Positions 11,027-26,400 are shown, counted from the first letter of the stretch. The stretch: 64,000 bases of DNA from Leuctra nigra (GCA_934045905.1 OW203762.1:27188345-27252344), one strand, 5' to 3'. Numbers and translations are program-made. The notes: generated by a model from the letters alone, not told the origin.

Positions 11027-14000
11027 TCCAAGTAAAGAGGGTTGCGACGCCTCGAACGCCACGCTAAAAAATAGGTTATTTTGACCCCCCCCCCCCCCCC
11101 CTAAAAGGACGTCACCTAACTAGCTCTACCTCCGCCCTGAGAAATATCAATTTACCATCGGTTTTAGCGAAGTTTTCTCATGACATTATGTAGGTACTGA
11201 AGAAATTCAAAATACTTGAAATCAAAACGTGACGCCCAACTGCCTCCAGCCCCCCCCCCCCCCCCCCCCCTCCCCGCTCCATCAATCGCAACGGAGCATG
11301 ACGTCCTTTATGACCTGTTTTTTAGTGATCTGTTAATTTTAAACAATTTACTAGATTTCCATGGCATGACAACAACTATAGTGATATTATCCTTGAGCAA
11401 TTGAAATACAACAAATACCGGCCCTTCTCGTGTCAAGTACTTATTACAGTTGGCAGTTCAATGGGGAGTGCACCAATCCAGTCGCTGGCACGACGCGATA
11501 TGGTTATGGAAATCGTAAAATTATCATCTTTTTTATTTTTAAATCCTTAAAGATAGGTACCGTAAAAAATATACATTATGTATACTGATACTGTAACAAT
11601 GTAATATTACAATGTAATCAACGTTTACATGACATTTTGTTCATAAAATAAAATTACTAAATTAGTGAAATTGTAAAATTTTAATGTTCTCTTCCTCACA
11701 AAATGTGGCCATGTCATTCCATACGTACTGTCAGGTTCTAATGATTTCTTGTTAGGCTCCTTGGGTATCTAATGTATTTTAACCGTATAGGTCACACATG
11801 CTCACACAAAGCAAGCAATACCTAAATGAAAGGCAAAACGCGTTGATAAAAATTAAATATAATTAATTATTATAATATAATCTATCTGTTTGACGTCATA
11901 GATCACAAAGATTTTCCGATCGAGCAAAATTTTTAGCGCAGCCATATTATTTGTTGAAAAATGTTAGTTTAAGATTCGGTTGTTCCAAGTCCCGATAAAG
12001 TTAGCGGAAGGATTTATCGCCTGAGACCATGGCAACAACCAATGAAACACAGCCATCAGACCGCTAAGTCCACTTTAGGCTAAGTGAACTTTATCTTATA
12101 CTTATCTGGACATCGTACAACCGGGCCTAAATGAAATAGCTATACACACGACGTGTTGATTGTGTGGATCATTCTCTTCATGTTTCCGGTTCTTCAAAAT
12201 TATTTATTTGTTTATCTCGTTCAGGGAGATTTCAAAATTAAGCCTTATTTCCAGAATGACCTTATCACCCTCCAGTTATAATACGTCAATGAGAGAGGTA
12301 TAAAGTACAACTCAAAATAGAACATCAAATGCCTGATTTAGGTATGTAGGGGAGACTGTCAAAACTCAATGTGAATTCACAACAGCGTCAATTGCTTTGA
12401 TCTAGGTAACATCACAATACATATACGGCTCTATCACCATAGAGGTAAGAAGTCTATGCTATCACACTGATTTCCTCTGTAGGTACATACCTAACACTAA
12501 CTACACCTTTATCATCTTTTTAGTTCATAGACAACATGGCTCGTAATGAAAATTTGCGTGAAATATCATTGAAAACACAAATTTGACAGTTCTTTGTTTA
12601 CATTTTGTAGCCCCTGAATATGCAATCAGGGATCAGTGATATAGGAGGCAGTGATTCGGACCACCGAGCGTCAATGAGTTGACAAGACGATCGATATACC
12701 AAGGAACACCCGCACGACGGGTCTTATGAAGAAACTACGATCACCACACTTTACAGGGATCGGAAACTGTCTGCGTATTGTGACGTCACTCCCATAAGAC
12801 CAATGCTAAATGATATCGGCCCAGTGCTTGGGCCGCCGTTTTGCTCTTTTTTACTTCCTGCTCCGTCTTACTTCCGGCCGGTGACCCGCGAAATTTAAAA
12901 AAAGTACGCTTTTGGAGTGTTTTAATTTGATTCACACAATTGCCGCCAGGTTTTAAAGAGCTTCTCAAACTTGCCGCTGCTAAAGATGATAGCGCATTGT
13001 CGAATATTTGAATTCTGTTCTGGCGGGAGAAAAAGACATGTGTCACGTGAGCGACATCACAGCCGCTTGTTCTATTCTTGTTGTGTTCAAGGTGACCAAG
13101 CACATGGCCAGCTAGTCAGACAGTTTCCGATCCCTGTAAAGTGTGGTGATCGTAGGAAGAAATTACCATTGACGATCGGACATGGAGATACTACTCTATC
13201 AGAAAACATCAAGTTTTCGAGCGGCAATTTTGAAATCTGGAACGATCTTAAAAAAAACTGATGGTTACCAACTTGATAAATCTATAAATGTATAATAATA
13301 TGTCGGACACACTCTTATATAAAACATTTATTTTCGAGCAATAATTTAATAATTTTGAAATAGAAAACGTTCGTCAGCCTGTTACCATACACGCTGCAAT
13401 CACCTGCTTCAGCCTTATCAATGACAGGATCTAGGATCATCAATGACAATGTGGGTCTGGCCGTCTGGGGGAGGACCCCCAGGAAATTGGGTCTGCGGGA
13501 TCAATTAGCTCGAACAAAGTATGGTGTAACCTAATTTCAGTGCCCCCTAATGTCAGTTTTTGAATGAAAATAAATTATAAAACTTATAGAAATTGTGTAA
13601 ATAATCAGTGAAAACAATGTTGCAAATGTATTAGTCCCTTGTATCGAAATTTTAGGGAAAAGTCCCAAAATGTGGGTGTTTTTTTATTGATCATGTTTTG
13701 AATTTCAACAAACTAAAGAATTCTGCTGAGAAAATAGAACGTCAAAATAATTAAAACCCTGTAGGTAAATCCAATCCAGAAATTCGAAATTTTCCCGGGC
13801 CCTGTAAATTAAGGCTAAGGTGTCCCTCCTCCAGTCCCCTCATTAGGCTTCTTGTGAAGGGCACCTCCACCAAACCTGGCACCTCCATCATAAAAGTTAT
13901 ACATCGATTGAAATTTTCCAAAATAGCACAAAACGAAATTAATTATAGAACACTATAGATAGGGAATAACAAAATTAACTATGATGTCAATATCAGTGTT

Positions 14001-14438
14001 AATACATATTGGAAGAAAAGAACATCTAAGCATTGGCTTTATATCAGAGGGAAAACCACGGAAAAAACATCAGCAGCATAATGTAGGTACTTCAGAACGT
14101 AAAGAAATTAAATTCTCCTGTATGAATTGCATATTTTTTTATTAAATAATAAACAGTAGTACAAACAAAGTAAATTACATATGTAATACTACATATACAA
14201 AAAGTAACATCATTCATTCAGTTTAAACTAGCCTACTTGCAGTTTTAGCTCTCCATACAAAATTATGAATCATATTTTCATTAAATAATAAACAGTACAA
14301 ACAAGATAAAGTAATACTAGTACAATATATACAAAAAAACATAATTTAATCATTCAATAATCTTTCAATGCCTACTTGTTTCAATGCTTACCACTCATTC
14401 TAGTACAAATCATGACACTTTGGGACGATAGCTGTTGT
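11027..14438. other. Convergent intergenic region between ODAD4-like gene and SETD2
   Basis: No coding exon is recognised. There are poly-C tracts at about 11084-11101 and 11250-11270. A 421-bp TIR element occupies 12735-13155. A reverse-strand AATAAA (plus-strand tttatt, about 14138-14143) may serve as the SETD2 polyadenylation signal. I looked here for the missing C-terminal TPR exons of ODAD4 and did not see them. Confidence 0.5.
12735..13155 (+). mobile_element. 421-bp TIR element with 7-bp TSD, copy 1
   Basis: The inverted termini are CTACGATCACCACACTTTAC, extending over about 39 bp at each end. Direct repeats GAAGAAA flank it at 12728-12734 and 13156-13162. A copy of exactly the same length lies inverted at 62288-62708, and a longer relative at 51506-52044. 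No transposase is encoded. The superfamily is not assigned: 7 bp is unusual for hAT (8). Confidence 0.88.
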
Positions 14439-17400
14439 TTAATCATCGTCGGCAGGGCGTTGGTAGAGCGGACCGAACTTGGACATGTACTTCTTGATGA
14501 AGTCCCTGGCCTTGTGCTTGACGCTGTCGTTGCACACGAGATCGTCGACGTTCCGACAGTGCTTCAACTCTTTGACCATCACGAAGTGCGTGAGCTGAAA
14601 CAAATGACACTTGCTGTTGATCAGCAGCTCAGAACAGAGCCACTAAAGAGAACATACTTTTAGGCTGCGAACACACGGGCGACTTTTAGTCGCTCAGTCG
14701 CGGCGATTTTACGCCGGCGTGTTGCCGAGCAGTTAGGTAGCATTGAGTCTTATGGGAGCAAACACACGGGACGCGCAAAAGACGCATGTGTAAAACCCCT
14801 CAGGGCGAAAAGCCGCGCGACTGAGCGACTAAAAGTCGCCCGTTTGTTTGCAGCCTTAAGGTGCTGCAAATGAGAGAGATTTTTTTGCTCGTTACAGACA
14901 CATTTTTGGATACAATTGGAGATGAAATGGGTAGACAAAATTTAAATTTAAATCATGGTTAGATAAAAGCCGAACTGAAGGTTGTTACTTGGTATATTTT
15001 TAATTTTTTGCTTCAATAATTAGTAATACATAATTGATCTTTGGTGAAAATTACCTATTTTCTGTAAAAAATTAATTTGAAAAATATACCTAGTAACAAC
15101 CCTAAGTTCATCCGTGAACAACACACTTATAAAATTTGAGATTAATTGGTAAACGGGTTTGGTCTCCAATCGTATTCGAAATAGCATCGTTTTGCACGGT
15201 TTTGATGAAAAACCGACGCCTGTTTAACATGGCACAACGCAAAAATAAAAAAAAGTTTTTTCTACTAGTATAATATCAGACTGATCAAGTGAACATCATA
15301 ACAAAGTTACACACACTTATGAAACCTTTTATCTCTCTCAATAAGCTCCAACGGACAAGCTTAAGATTCCCAATGCTTACCTTCCTGGCGAGATGTTTGA
15401 AGTCCTCCGTGTTTGTGATGCGTCCTTGCGTGCAGTCGGGCTTGCGATGCGGGTTGAGGAAGTTGACGATAGCGCCCGCCATCTGCAGCCGGAAGTGGTC
15501 CTTAATCTTCCGCGCCGTCTCCTCCTCGGCCACGGGCGACGCCGCTTTCACCGTCACCTTGCGCCGCTTCTTGGTGCGCAGCTTGCGGGCTGCTTCCTTC
15601 TTCCGGCGCAGCTTCTCCTTCAGCAGCCGGTAGTTCTTCTTGGGTGGACGATCTTCCTTGCGACGCGGCTGCAGGGCAAAGACACACAGCTCCCTCAAGA
15701 TCATGTTTCACTCTTTTTTGCCAGATTTCAGGATAAATTGGTTTCCAAAAGTGTAAGGAATTGCAACTTGATAGCCTCTGTTTTGACTATTGCTCAGAGA
15801 CTCATACTCATCTACTTTGTCAAGTGTTGAAATGGAAGCTAACTACATTTTGCTAAAATAGCCCTGATGTTTGTTTAAACAACACAATTTGAAGCCTAAG
15901 ATGAAATGATGTGCAAAATATGACAAAACACAAAGGAAACTGCAAAAACATTAGATGATTTTATTATTTCTTTAAATATCACAATATTCACACCCTATAG
16001 GTACCTAAATATAATACGTACACTTATGATCCGCTCCTGCACCAGGCCCTCTCTGCCCCTCCGCTTAGTGCTCTCAAGCGGCTGCTCAGAGACATCTTCC
16101 GCTTCAGACACAGCGGGCTCGTCTGCTTCCTCTGCTTCCACCGCTGCTTCTTCCATCATCTCCTCAGCCTGGGGACAGCCATGCAAGATACATTGTCATG
16201 CCAACAACAGCCATCTCTTGCACGGCATAATACTTCCACATCCACGGTATTCAATTTTGGACTTTAATAATTATTACCTAACCAGTAGACAATTGTGGCT
16301 GTATTCAACAATGTCCAAGGGTACGTCATATAAAATAACAACTTTGTTCACGCTTGACAGTTTCCTCATCTCTGTGTTATTGATGGCCATCTCGGGTGAG
16401 ACAAGAAGCTTTTCTCATGATAATTGATAACATTTTATATGATCGCATGCAACCCAGATCCCAGTTGTACTATCAATCAAATGCTGTTTGTGTGAAACAG
16501 TGATTCACAGTTTGTAATGCACACATTTATTCACAACTTGTCAATGTGGTTATCATTGATCATGAATCAGGATATATAAATAAGTGCAGTGTATTTCTTT
16601 CATGTGCAAGAGAATGATACAAATATGTTAAAAGGTGATGATAGTATTCCAGACAAGATGGTTGTGAGAGATTTACCTGGCTGGTGTCTGGCTCCATTTG
16701 CTCGTCGGGCTCCCCCGGTCCGGCCTCCACCACGGGCTCCTCCTCCACCTCCGCTTCCGCCTCCACCTCCTCCTCTTCCTCCTCCTCCTCATCTCTCTCG
16801 AACACCACCACCTCCAGCAGCGCCGGCTTGTGCACCTCCATCACGTCATCCTCTTCATTGTGCACATCCTCCGCCTCCTCTTCCTCTTCGTCATCCTCCT
16901 CTTCTTCGTCCTCGTCATCCTCCTCCCCCACAAACTCCCAGGGAGGGCACCAGCGTGATACACGTGTGTCCACGTGGTAGTAGTATGTGTATCCGCGGTC
17001 GTCTTTCGCCGAGCGCCACTTGCTTGGCAGCGGGACCTCCGCTGGCTGCTTCTCCTCCGAGCTCTCCGCTTCCGCCGGCTCGGTGGGCAGAGTGTCGAGC
17101 AGCGGCACGGTGATCAGCGTCGGCGTGCGTTGGTTCGAGTACGACACCTCGGGCTCGAACTCGGATTCGTGTGGGTCGAAGCCTGGAGCCTCCTGTCCGG
17201 CATCGGATTGGCTGGGTTCGAAGGCGGGTGTGGACAGGCAGGCTTCGAATGCCGGGTCGGGAACGGTGCTGGACACATTGGCGGGCTCAGACTGCGAGGG
17301 GTTCAGATCTGTAATCATCAGAATACAAATATATGCTACAGAACAAAATAAACCAAACTACTTTCATTTTATAAATCTCAATAAAAGTTGCTGTGCAATA

Positions 17401-20400
17401 AATTGATACCATGTCTACTAAGTAAATTAGAGACAAAATATGAAATACTTTTTCATATTATGCAATATTTCATACTGTCTTGACATATTGATTACAAAGA
17501 CATTATGTAACAGTCTCAGTGAGGGTCACAAACTTTCATGAAACATAATAATAATTTATATAATTCAACAATTTTGTTACATAATGGTTAAAATGTCTTT
17601 AACTAGTCAATACTTGTAGGTTTGTTCTTGTACTTGGCAAAACTTTTTATGGTGTCCAGTTCCACATTAGATTGTACTGAGATAGTGGAAAAGTGTACTT
17701 GTGATTACTGATTAGGAATATAAACAATAAATAATGTAAAGAAATAGGAGATACTGAAGTTTATTTACCATGTAAACTAACTTGAGTGATAAGCAACTAA
17801 TTCACAACGTAATCACTAACTCAAATGTGTCTCAAATAAGAGTGGAGAACCTATGGAGCACAACAATCGGAAATAAATTATTTGTCTTGGAATATTACAA
17901 AAGCTGTGAACTATGGTATGTAAGTACACTCGACAATTCATAAATCGGTATTTGAACGAAACAGATTGGCTGCTTGTCAGGTTCATTGACAATCAATTCT
18001 TGTTATTTCAATGAAATCAGAGCTCACTTACTAGAGGTAGATGACGAGTAAGTATAGACTTCATCAGATGATGCCATCACATTTTTTTCAGACAATCCAT
18101 TTCTTTCAAATACCGTTTTATGAATTGTCGAGTGTACATTGAACTAGGTAATAGAAAAAAAATAAGGTATGAATCTAATTAATGGTTAAAAATTGTATTT
18201 TCCCAGTCTTGTCACAGGAGATATATAGTAATCGTGGCCCTAGCAATAGCCTGTATGGTAGCCAATTCACACAGTGCAAGAATACTAGCATTATTTCCAT
18301 CGCCATCTCGCAGCCATGCCATATCCTTTCAAGCACTGACATTGGAACTTGCCGCGCGTGGACATGAATTGGTAGTTGTCAGTTCGTTTCCACAAGATAA
18401 ACCTGTCCCTAGCTACACAGACATAGCAGTAGCTCCTCTTGATATCAGTAAGTACTTTTAGTTTTAGTAGCGAGAGCGTTCACGAAAATAGTGTATGGTA
18501 GGTTAAGTAGTTTATGAGCTAGTTGTGAGTCATAGCTTGATTGATAATGTAGAAAAGGAGAAGTGGCTTTCCTCTCAGCACAGATTGTGTAAATTCTGTT
18601 GAATTCACCAGCAAATTTGGTACTTTAATGATACTATTACTATGTACGGTAATTACTTGAATATTAGCCGCGGGTATATTCCATTTTATACTTTCCGAAA
18701 CCTTCATGCGGTCTATATTCGCGGGTGTTTCCTTTTTGAAATGCGCGCCACTCCCTTCGCCCAAGATCGGCTGCATGCTCGGCTGTGTCTACCCCTCCCC
18801 CCACCACTCTCAAAGCAATAAGCTGTTTCAAGTTATCTGCGCCTCACTTGACGCATCTTGATGCAAGTGTAAAATAGAATGATGTTTAGTCTGGTCCTGA
18901 AAAATACTGTTCTTTTTCCCATGAAACTCTGCTTATTTTCGCATACAAAGGGTTTTTCAAAACAGACTTCCAAAATCTGGGATGCGGCATATATTCGAGT
19001 AAGTACTAAATACTAGGACAATCTCGGAAACTTCCTATATCATCAATGTAGTTTACTGATATGTTTGTAAGTTCTGTAGAACTAGACAAATCTATACTCA
19101 TAGTAACAATCAAATCACAGCTACTAGACTCTCTATCCATGCTATTTTAGATTATGGTACACATTCTATTTGATAATATTAATTTTGACAATATGCAGGG
19201 ACCTCATAAATTAATTTTGTACATCTATTTTCCAGCGGATTTAGTAGACTTATTTAACGTGACCGTATTTGAAATGAGGCAAAAAATCTTCACCATGAGC
19301 AGTCAGTCCTGCGAACACTATCTCCAAGATCCAGGGGTACAAAAACTAATTCACGCCAAAGATGAACACTTCGACCTTATCTTGTTCGGAATGGTCTACA
19401 CGGACTGCTTTCTGGGATTGGTTCACAAGTACAACAAGACACCAGTCATTGGATTGATGCCAATGGGAGGCTCAAATTACGTCCTAGAAGCCGTCGGAAA
19501 TCCCAGTCCATATGCGTATATCTCCACTCCTTTCCATCCGTACGGCCAACGCATGACATTTAAACAGCGACTGATAAACACCGTGGCCATCGTAGCCACC
19601 GGTCTGGCACGGGACTATATCATGATGCCCAAGCACGACAGTATAATGAGGAAGTACCGTATTAACTCGTGTATAAGACGCAATTATATGTCAATATTTT
19701 GATTCTGAAAACAGCCCTGCGTCTTATACACGCATACCAAGCTTTTTGCATACCAAGCTTTTTTCCCAGTAAATCCAAGGCGGATGTTTGTAAACAGAGC
19801 TGTGGTAGACTGCCATATGTTGTCTATCTCTGCCTTTCCCTCTCACTCTGTCTGGACTACTCATACTTTGTCTAGTCACAACACTATTAACATATTACAT
19901 TTTTGCAACAGAATGTTTTCCTTTGCATTTAGATCAGGAGACAAAATATATGTTTACGTCTGAAAAACATTGCTCTGACAGACATAAAATAGACAAAACA
20001 CTGTTGAATGGCGATCTTAATGGAAGGGGTGGAGGGGGGTTGGGTTTGTTTTGAGAGGAAAGGCAGGTGCATGCCTCTTAAAGCAAGCAACAGCTGCTGG
20101 GAAGAGACTCCCCTCCCCCCTTTCTCAGAAGTAGGAAATTACTGTTTGTTATCAACAAGTTGGCAGTGATTTTCATTGAAATAGCTCAGTTAGCTGGAAA
20201 ACCAACATTTAGATGGATATCATGTATACAAACACACAATGTTTTTCATCATTTTACTGCGTCTTATACACGCATGCTAAGTGTTTTCTTAAAATAGACT
20301 TCTCAAAACAAGGGTGCGTCTTATACAGGAGTGCGTCTTATACACGAGTTAATACGGTACTTTGGCGAATATGAGCCCATTCCGTATATAGGTGATTTGG

Positions 20401-23400
20401 AACATAGCATATCGATGCTGTTGTTGAATACTCACGTTAGCATTAGCGGTAATCCCAGGCCGTATTTACCAAACGTCATTGAAGTAGGAGGAATGCATAT
20501 TAAACCATCTAAAAAACTACCTCAAGTAAGAACACAATAAATACAATAAAACATATTTTTAGCAAAGATGAGTAAAAGATTCAATGCAAACCTTGTATCC
20601 CAACAATAACAATGACTTGTAATTTTTTAGGACCTTCAAAAGTTTATGGACGAAGCAAAAGATGGTGTCATCTACTTCAGCATGGGTTCAAATTTAAAAA
20701 CTTCGAAAATGACCCCCGAGAAGAGAGATGCTTTCATCGCAGCGTTTTCTAAACTGAAACAGCGCGTTCTGTGGAAATCAGATCTGGAGACCCTCCCTGG
20801 ACTGCCACAAAATGTCAAGCTTGGCAAGTGGATGCCACAGATTCCAGTTCTAGGTATGATTTGCAGTCAAAATCAAAAAATACATAGGTAAGTTAACCCA
20901 TAAAGTATAATAGGTAGGTATTTACTTCCAATTTGGGTAAGTACAGTTTTCGTAGGTAGGTAGGAACTACCAGCAATTATTTTGTCTACAGTACTACGCT
21001 TTGATCTTATTTTCTCGATATTATGTTGCACATATTTGGAATCATGTAATCAATCTCTATTCAATTGCAATTGACTGAAGTCAACAAATACAGTGAAGTA
21101 TTCGATCTCAAAAAGACAGGTGTCACCACACCATTACATATAAATTGGATGAAGACAGGCTCTTGAGTTACCTCAAGAATATTGATATGGACTCGTTATT
21201 ATTTGTTTGCAGCGCACCCAAACACCAAAGTATTTATATCACACGGCGGGCTGCTAAGCACACAAGAAGCAATCTACCATAGCGTGCCCGTGATAGGAAT
21301 TCCAATCTTCGGAGATCAATTTCTGAACATGCAACGGGCAGAGGATGCGGGCTATGCAGTCTTGCTGGAGTACAGCAATGTCACCACCGAGTCGGTGCAG
21401 TGGGCATTAGACACAATTCTCAATCAACCACGGTTAGCATCATTACAGTACGGTATTGATAATAAATGTTAAACAAACAAGATTTAGTCTCTACGTTCAG
21501 GATCAATGGAAGAAGTGATCTACAAATTTAAAATGATGTACATTTTGTTATGTAGTTTGCTGTTGCCACTGCCAGTGAAAATAATTCTTCTCAATTTAAA
21601 CAAAAAGTGGTCTCTTTTGAAGCTAGATCATCACATGTTTACACCTGTTTGATGTTAGGTTTTCATTATATTATTAAAGCAAACTGCAGGATAATGATTA
21701 GCATTTACAATAAAATATTTAGGCAGCAACTCACCCTAATTTCTATATATTTGTTCCACCATCTTTCCTCTTACATAACATTTGTTATTGACATTGTATT
21801 TAATCTTCTACGAAACAATGAATGAAATGTATGTTTCTACAGTTACAGTGCAAGCTCTAAGCAACTGTCCGAGCTGTTCCGAGACCAGCCGCACACTCCG
21901 CTTGAACAAGCGGTCTTCTGGACCGAGTACGTTCTCCGCCACGATGGAGCTCGGCACATGCGTTGCGCATCGTTAGACCTTGCGTGGTATCAATACTTCC
22001 TCCTAGACGTCATCGGGTTGATTGCATTCGGCACTCTAGTAGTCTCTCTAGCCATCTTCTGGTCTCTACGGGGTGTTATTAGACTAATACGCTCACAGAC
22101 TGTAACATGTAAACTGAGGGAGGGCGGCCGCCCGAGGTCAACCGGTCATACAACCCCTCACGCGCTCGAGCAGGGGCTCGAGTGTGGTTGACCGGCGAGC
22201 GACGGGACTGGTTGTGTTGTGTGTTGTCAGAGAGAGAGACGTTTCTAGAAGCCGACGCAGGCAACTGATTTTTGTACAGAGAAAGAGTGTTGATGATTAT
22301 TATTTGTCGGACTGTCTTACGACGACTTGTGCTGTGGGATTAAGAGTTATTAAAAGTGTTGTTCAAGTGTGATTGTGTTCAAGGTGTTTGTTTTACGAGC
22401 TTCGTGCTTCCTCGTACCCCAGAAGCACGTGGCGCCCATCCCCGTCCGCCAGCGTTCCCCCACCCACCCCATTCCACCGTTAAGAAGGGGCAAACGTTAT
22501 AACTGGCGCCCGACGTGGGACCGAAATTTTGAAAATGGATTACACACGACTGACGCGTGACGAGATCGAGTATGAGTTGAAGATACGCGGACTAGGCGAG
22601 GGACTGACCACCGTTGCCGAAATGAAAACCGTCCTCGCCCAGGCCCTCAAGACCGAGAAGGAGGGGAAGAGCACCTGCCCGCAAGAAACCACTCTGGATC
22701 CGGAAGAGGAGCTTGAAACGTGCAAGATGAAAATAGCGGACCTGAATACAGCGATTACCAACTACAGCGGTTCGTCCAAGGCGGATTCGGAGTACAAACG
22801 AATAGAAACACGTTTGGGACACATCTTGCGCCGGCTCGGAAGGGTGAGTGCACTCATCGCGGACGTGTGTACAAGACGAACGGAGCTGATACAGGAAGCA
22901 GCCAAGTGCGGGGACAAGCTTAAGGAAAAACTGCTTTCAGACCCGTTAGCTATATTGGCGGCCAATAAAACTTTGTCAGATGCCTTGGCTAAGTTAGCAA
23001 CCGGCGAGACCAGTGCCAGGAAAAAGTATGTTCCAGCCAGAGACTGGGGAGTTACCTTTACGGGGGACGGCCGTGGGTTGAGTGTAAGCGCCTTCCTGGA
23101 ACGCATAGAAGAATTATGTGAGTCCAGACTACGATCGAAGGAAGACTTACTAGTGGAAGCAATGGATTTATTCGACGGCTCAGCATTAGTATGGTACCGA
23201 TCCATTAGGCGGCAGCTCGGCTCCTGGGAAGACCTCACGCAAAAACTACGAGAAGAGTTCCTATCACCCGACTATGACGAGGAGTTACTCGACGAAATTA
23301 AGAAGCGAACTCAAGGACCGGAGGAAACCATTGGAATCTACGTCGCCTTCATGAGGAACTACATGGCGCGGCTGCAGACACCTTTGGCCGAATCCGTCCA

Positions 23401-26400
23401 GCTAAGTATAATTCGGAAAAACTTAGACCCGTTTTATGTGGACAGGTTAAGTTTGCAGCAGATCGAGTCCGTGGCCGACCTTCTTAGCCTGGGACGGAAG
23501 CTGGAGTACAGCCGGCAAAGGGTACGCAAATTTCAGCATCCCGTGCAGCAGAAGGATTCTATCGAACCTGACCTGGCCTACCATGGACGCCGAAGACTGC
23601 CAGATCGTCCAGGCCCGAACGTCGGTGCGGTACAGGAAGAGAATCTAGCGGACGTCTCCACAGCGACCTCGAGAGGCAGCAGAGGGCCATGTTGGAACTG
23701 TCAAGGTACCGACCACACCTATCGCGATTGTTTGGCAAAAAGGTCAGTGTTCTGTTATGGTTGTGGTGCAGCAAACGTTTTGAAGCCAAATTGTATCCCT
23801 TGCCGTGAACGTGCGGGAAAAGCAGCAGCGGGTCGAGTGTAGGGCGGACTCCTCCTGCAAAGCTGATATGTTCGCCTCCTAACGAAGAGTGGTGTGACTG
23901 GTTAGACGTGGTAGCCAATCATAGTCTTCGAGCCAAGCTGGACCATATCCTGGCATCGGCAGGGAATGATAGTCGGCCTAGCCTGAAGGTACACGTGTTG
24001 GGGATAGCAATGCAGGGTCTTCTGGATTCCGGAGCATCAAGAACGATTCTTGGTCGGGGCGGCTGGGAGAAGATCAAAACACTTCATCCTCCTCTTCGGA
24101 AAATGGAAGCAGGTATGGTGCGCGTTGCTGATGGACGTTCTTGTCAAGTGTTAGGAGAGGCTGATCTGCCGATTGAATTAGATGGGAGAGTAAAAGTTTT
24201 ACCAATTTTGGTAGTCCCATTACTGGAGCGTGCCTTATACTTAGGGATCGACTTTTGGAAGACAATGAGGTTTGTCCCCGATGTAGCGCAGGGTACCTGG
24301 ACCTTTAGTGATAGTGGAGAAATACCCCGGGTAGCCGAGTGTACTCAAATCAAGGACAGACTCTCACCCAAGGAAAGAATTCAGTTGGAGAAGATGGTGA
24401 CAGATTTGATGGCTCTCCCACAGGATAAGCTAGGGGTAACAGGTTTAGTGCATCATAAGATCGATACAGGAGATGCGGCTCCCATCAAACAACGGTACTA
24501 CCCTTATTCACCGGTCATACAGAAGCAGATTAATAAGGAACTCGACGAAATGTTAAGGGACGGAGTAGTCGAACCTTCAACCAGTGCATGGAGTTCACCT
24601 ATTATGCTAGTAGAGAAACCAGATTCCAAGGCCTTTAGGGTATGCATAGACTTCAGAAGAGTGAATGCAGTGACCAAACGTGACGCATATCCTTTGCCGT
24701 ACGTGTCAGCTATCTTGGACCGGTTAAGGAATGCAACGTACATGTCCTCCCTAGACCTGAAAACGGCGTATTGGCAAGTGCCCCTGGAAGAAGAGAGCAA
24801 GGAAAAGACGGCATTTGCAGTGGCGGGCCGGGGTCTTTTCCAATTCCGGCGGATGCCCTTCGGGTTGCATAATTCTCCAGCAACGTGGCAACGTTTAATA
24901 GACCGAGTATTAGGCCCAGAACTAGATCCCCACGTATTTGTGTATCTAGATGACGTGATAATTGTTACTCCTACTTTTGAAGCACACTTCGAGGTTCTAC
25001 AGAAGGTGTTGCAGAAGTTGAAGGCGGCGGGCCTGACATTAAATAAGGACAAATGTCAATTTGGCCGTTCAGAGTTGAAGTACCTTGGGTACATGGTTGA
25101 TGAGGGGGGTTTACGCGTGAACACTGAAAAGGTTACGGCGATGATTAACTACCCGACGCCCAAGAATGTTACTGAAGTTAGACGTTTCATTGGACTGGCA
25201 AGTTGGTACCGACGTTTCGTACCAGATTTCGCCACGAAAATGGTACCACTGAATGAGTTGACTAAAGGGGTGCGAAAGGGCCAAAGAAATCCGCCCTGGA
25301 AGTGGGAGGAAAAGCATGATCTGGCTTTTCGACAAATCAAGAGCCATTTAGTAGAAGCTCCCCTCCTCACCTGTCCCGACTTCAACCGGCCATTTCTGAT
25401 ACAAACTGACGCTTCAGAAGTGGGTCTGGGAGCAGTTATCTCACAAGAGTTTGAAGATGGAGAAAAGGTCATTGCGTATGCCAGCCGGTCATTGACAAAG
25501 AGTGAACGGGTCTACACCACCACGGAATTGGAGTGCTTAGCGGTGGTCTGGGCAGTGGAGAAATTTAGACCGTATGTGGAAGGCTCTCCATTCACAGTCA
25601 TCACGGACCATCATTCCTTAATCTGGCTACATAACCTCAAAGACCCGAGAGGACGGCTCGCTCGTTGGGCGATAAGGCTGCAACAGTACTCGTTCGAAAT
25701 TCTGCATAGACCCGGGAGGAACCATGCTGTACCGGATGCCTTGTCGAGATCCGTGGGACTTCTGGAGTCTATTGAAATCACCAAGGACGACCATGATGAC
25801 TGGTATACGGCCCAACTCAAGAAAGTAATGGATTATCCTCAAAATTATCCGAACTGGAAGGCTGAAGATGATAAGTTGTGGAAGCGTTTACTACGAAGAA
25901 AAAAACAGTTCCTACTAACTCCAGAAGACGAAGGCTGGAGGATGGTAGTTCCGAGATCACTGCGGAAAAGTCTTCTAGTAGAATACCATGATCAGCCGAC
26001 AGCCGGGCATCTGGGAACCTTTAAGACTATCAAGAGGATATCCGAAACGTACTACTGGCCAGGCATGGCCGCCGACATCAGTCGTTATGTCCAGAAGTGC
26101 AAGGTCTGCCAATCCCTCAAGCCTGTGCAACAACTACCAGCGGGGTTGATGGGAAGCCAACGGGAAGTCACCAATCCTTGGCAAATGATCTCCACAGATT
26201 TGATGGGCCCTTTCCCGGTTTCCTCTAAACAAAACCGGTTCCTGTTAGTGATTGCCGACTGTTTCACCAAATATACCTTACTCTTCCCGTTACGAACTGC
26301 AACTGCAGAGAAGATAGCCCAAATCATGGAGCATGAAGTGTTTCTCGTGTATGGAGCTCCCCAATATGTGATCTGCGACAACGGAACTCAGTACACCAGT

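Noticed and set aside
12786..13103. 105-aa ORF shared by both 421-bp TIR copies
   Set aside because: It lacks an ATG (starts GTG), and the two copies differ at about 14 residues in a way that does not suggest selection; probably chance openness of a young repeat.
16684..17113. Plus-strand ORFs rich in Ser, Pro or Leu
   Set aside because: They are antisense shadows of the acidic and WW-containing SETD2 exon.
19653..20359. The mariner-like insertion in the UGT exon acting as an intron
   Set aside because: The possible donors (gaa|gtaccg, cgt|gtataag) and the acceptor near 20328 do not give a matching phase or create a stop.
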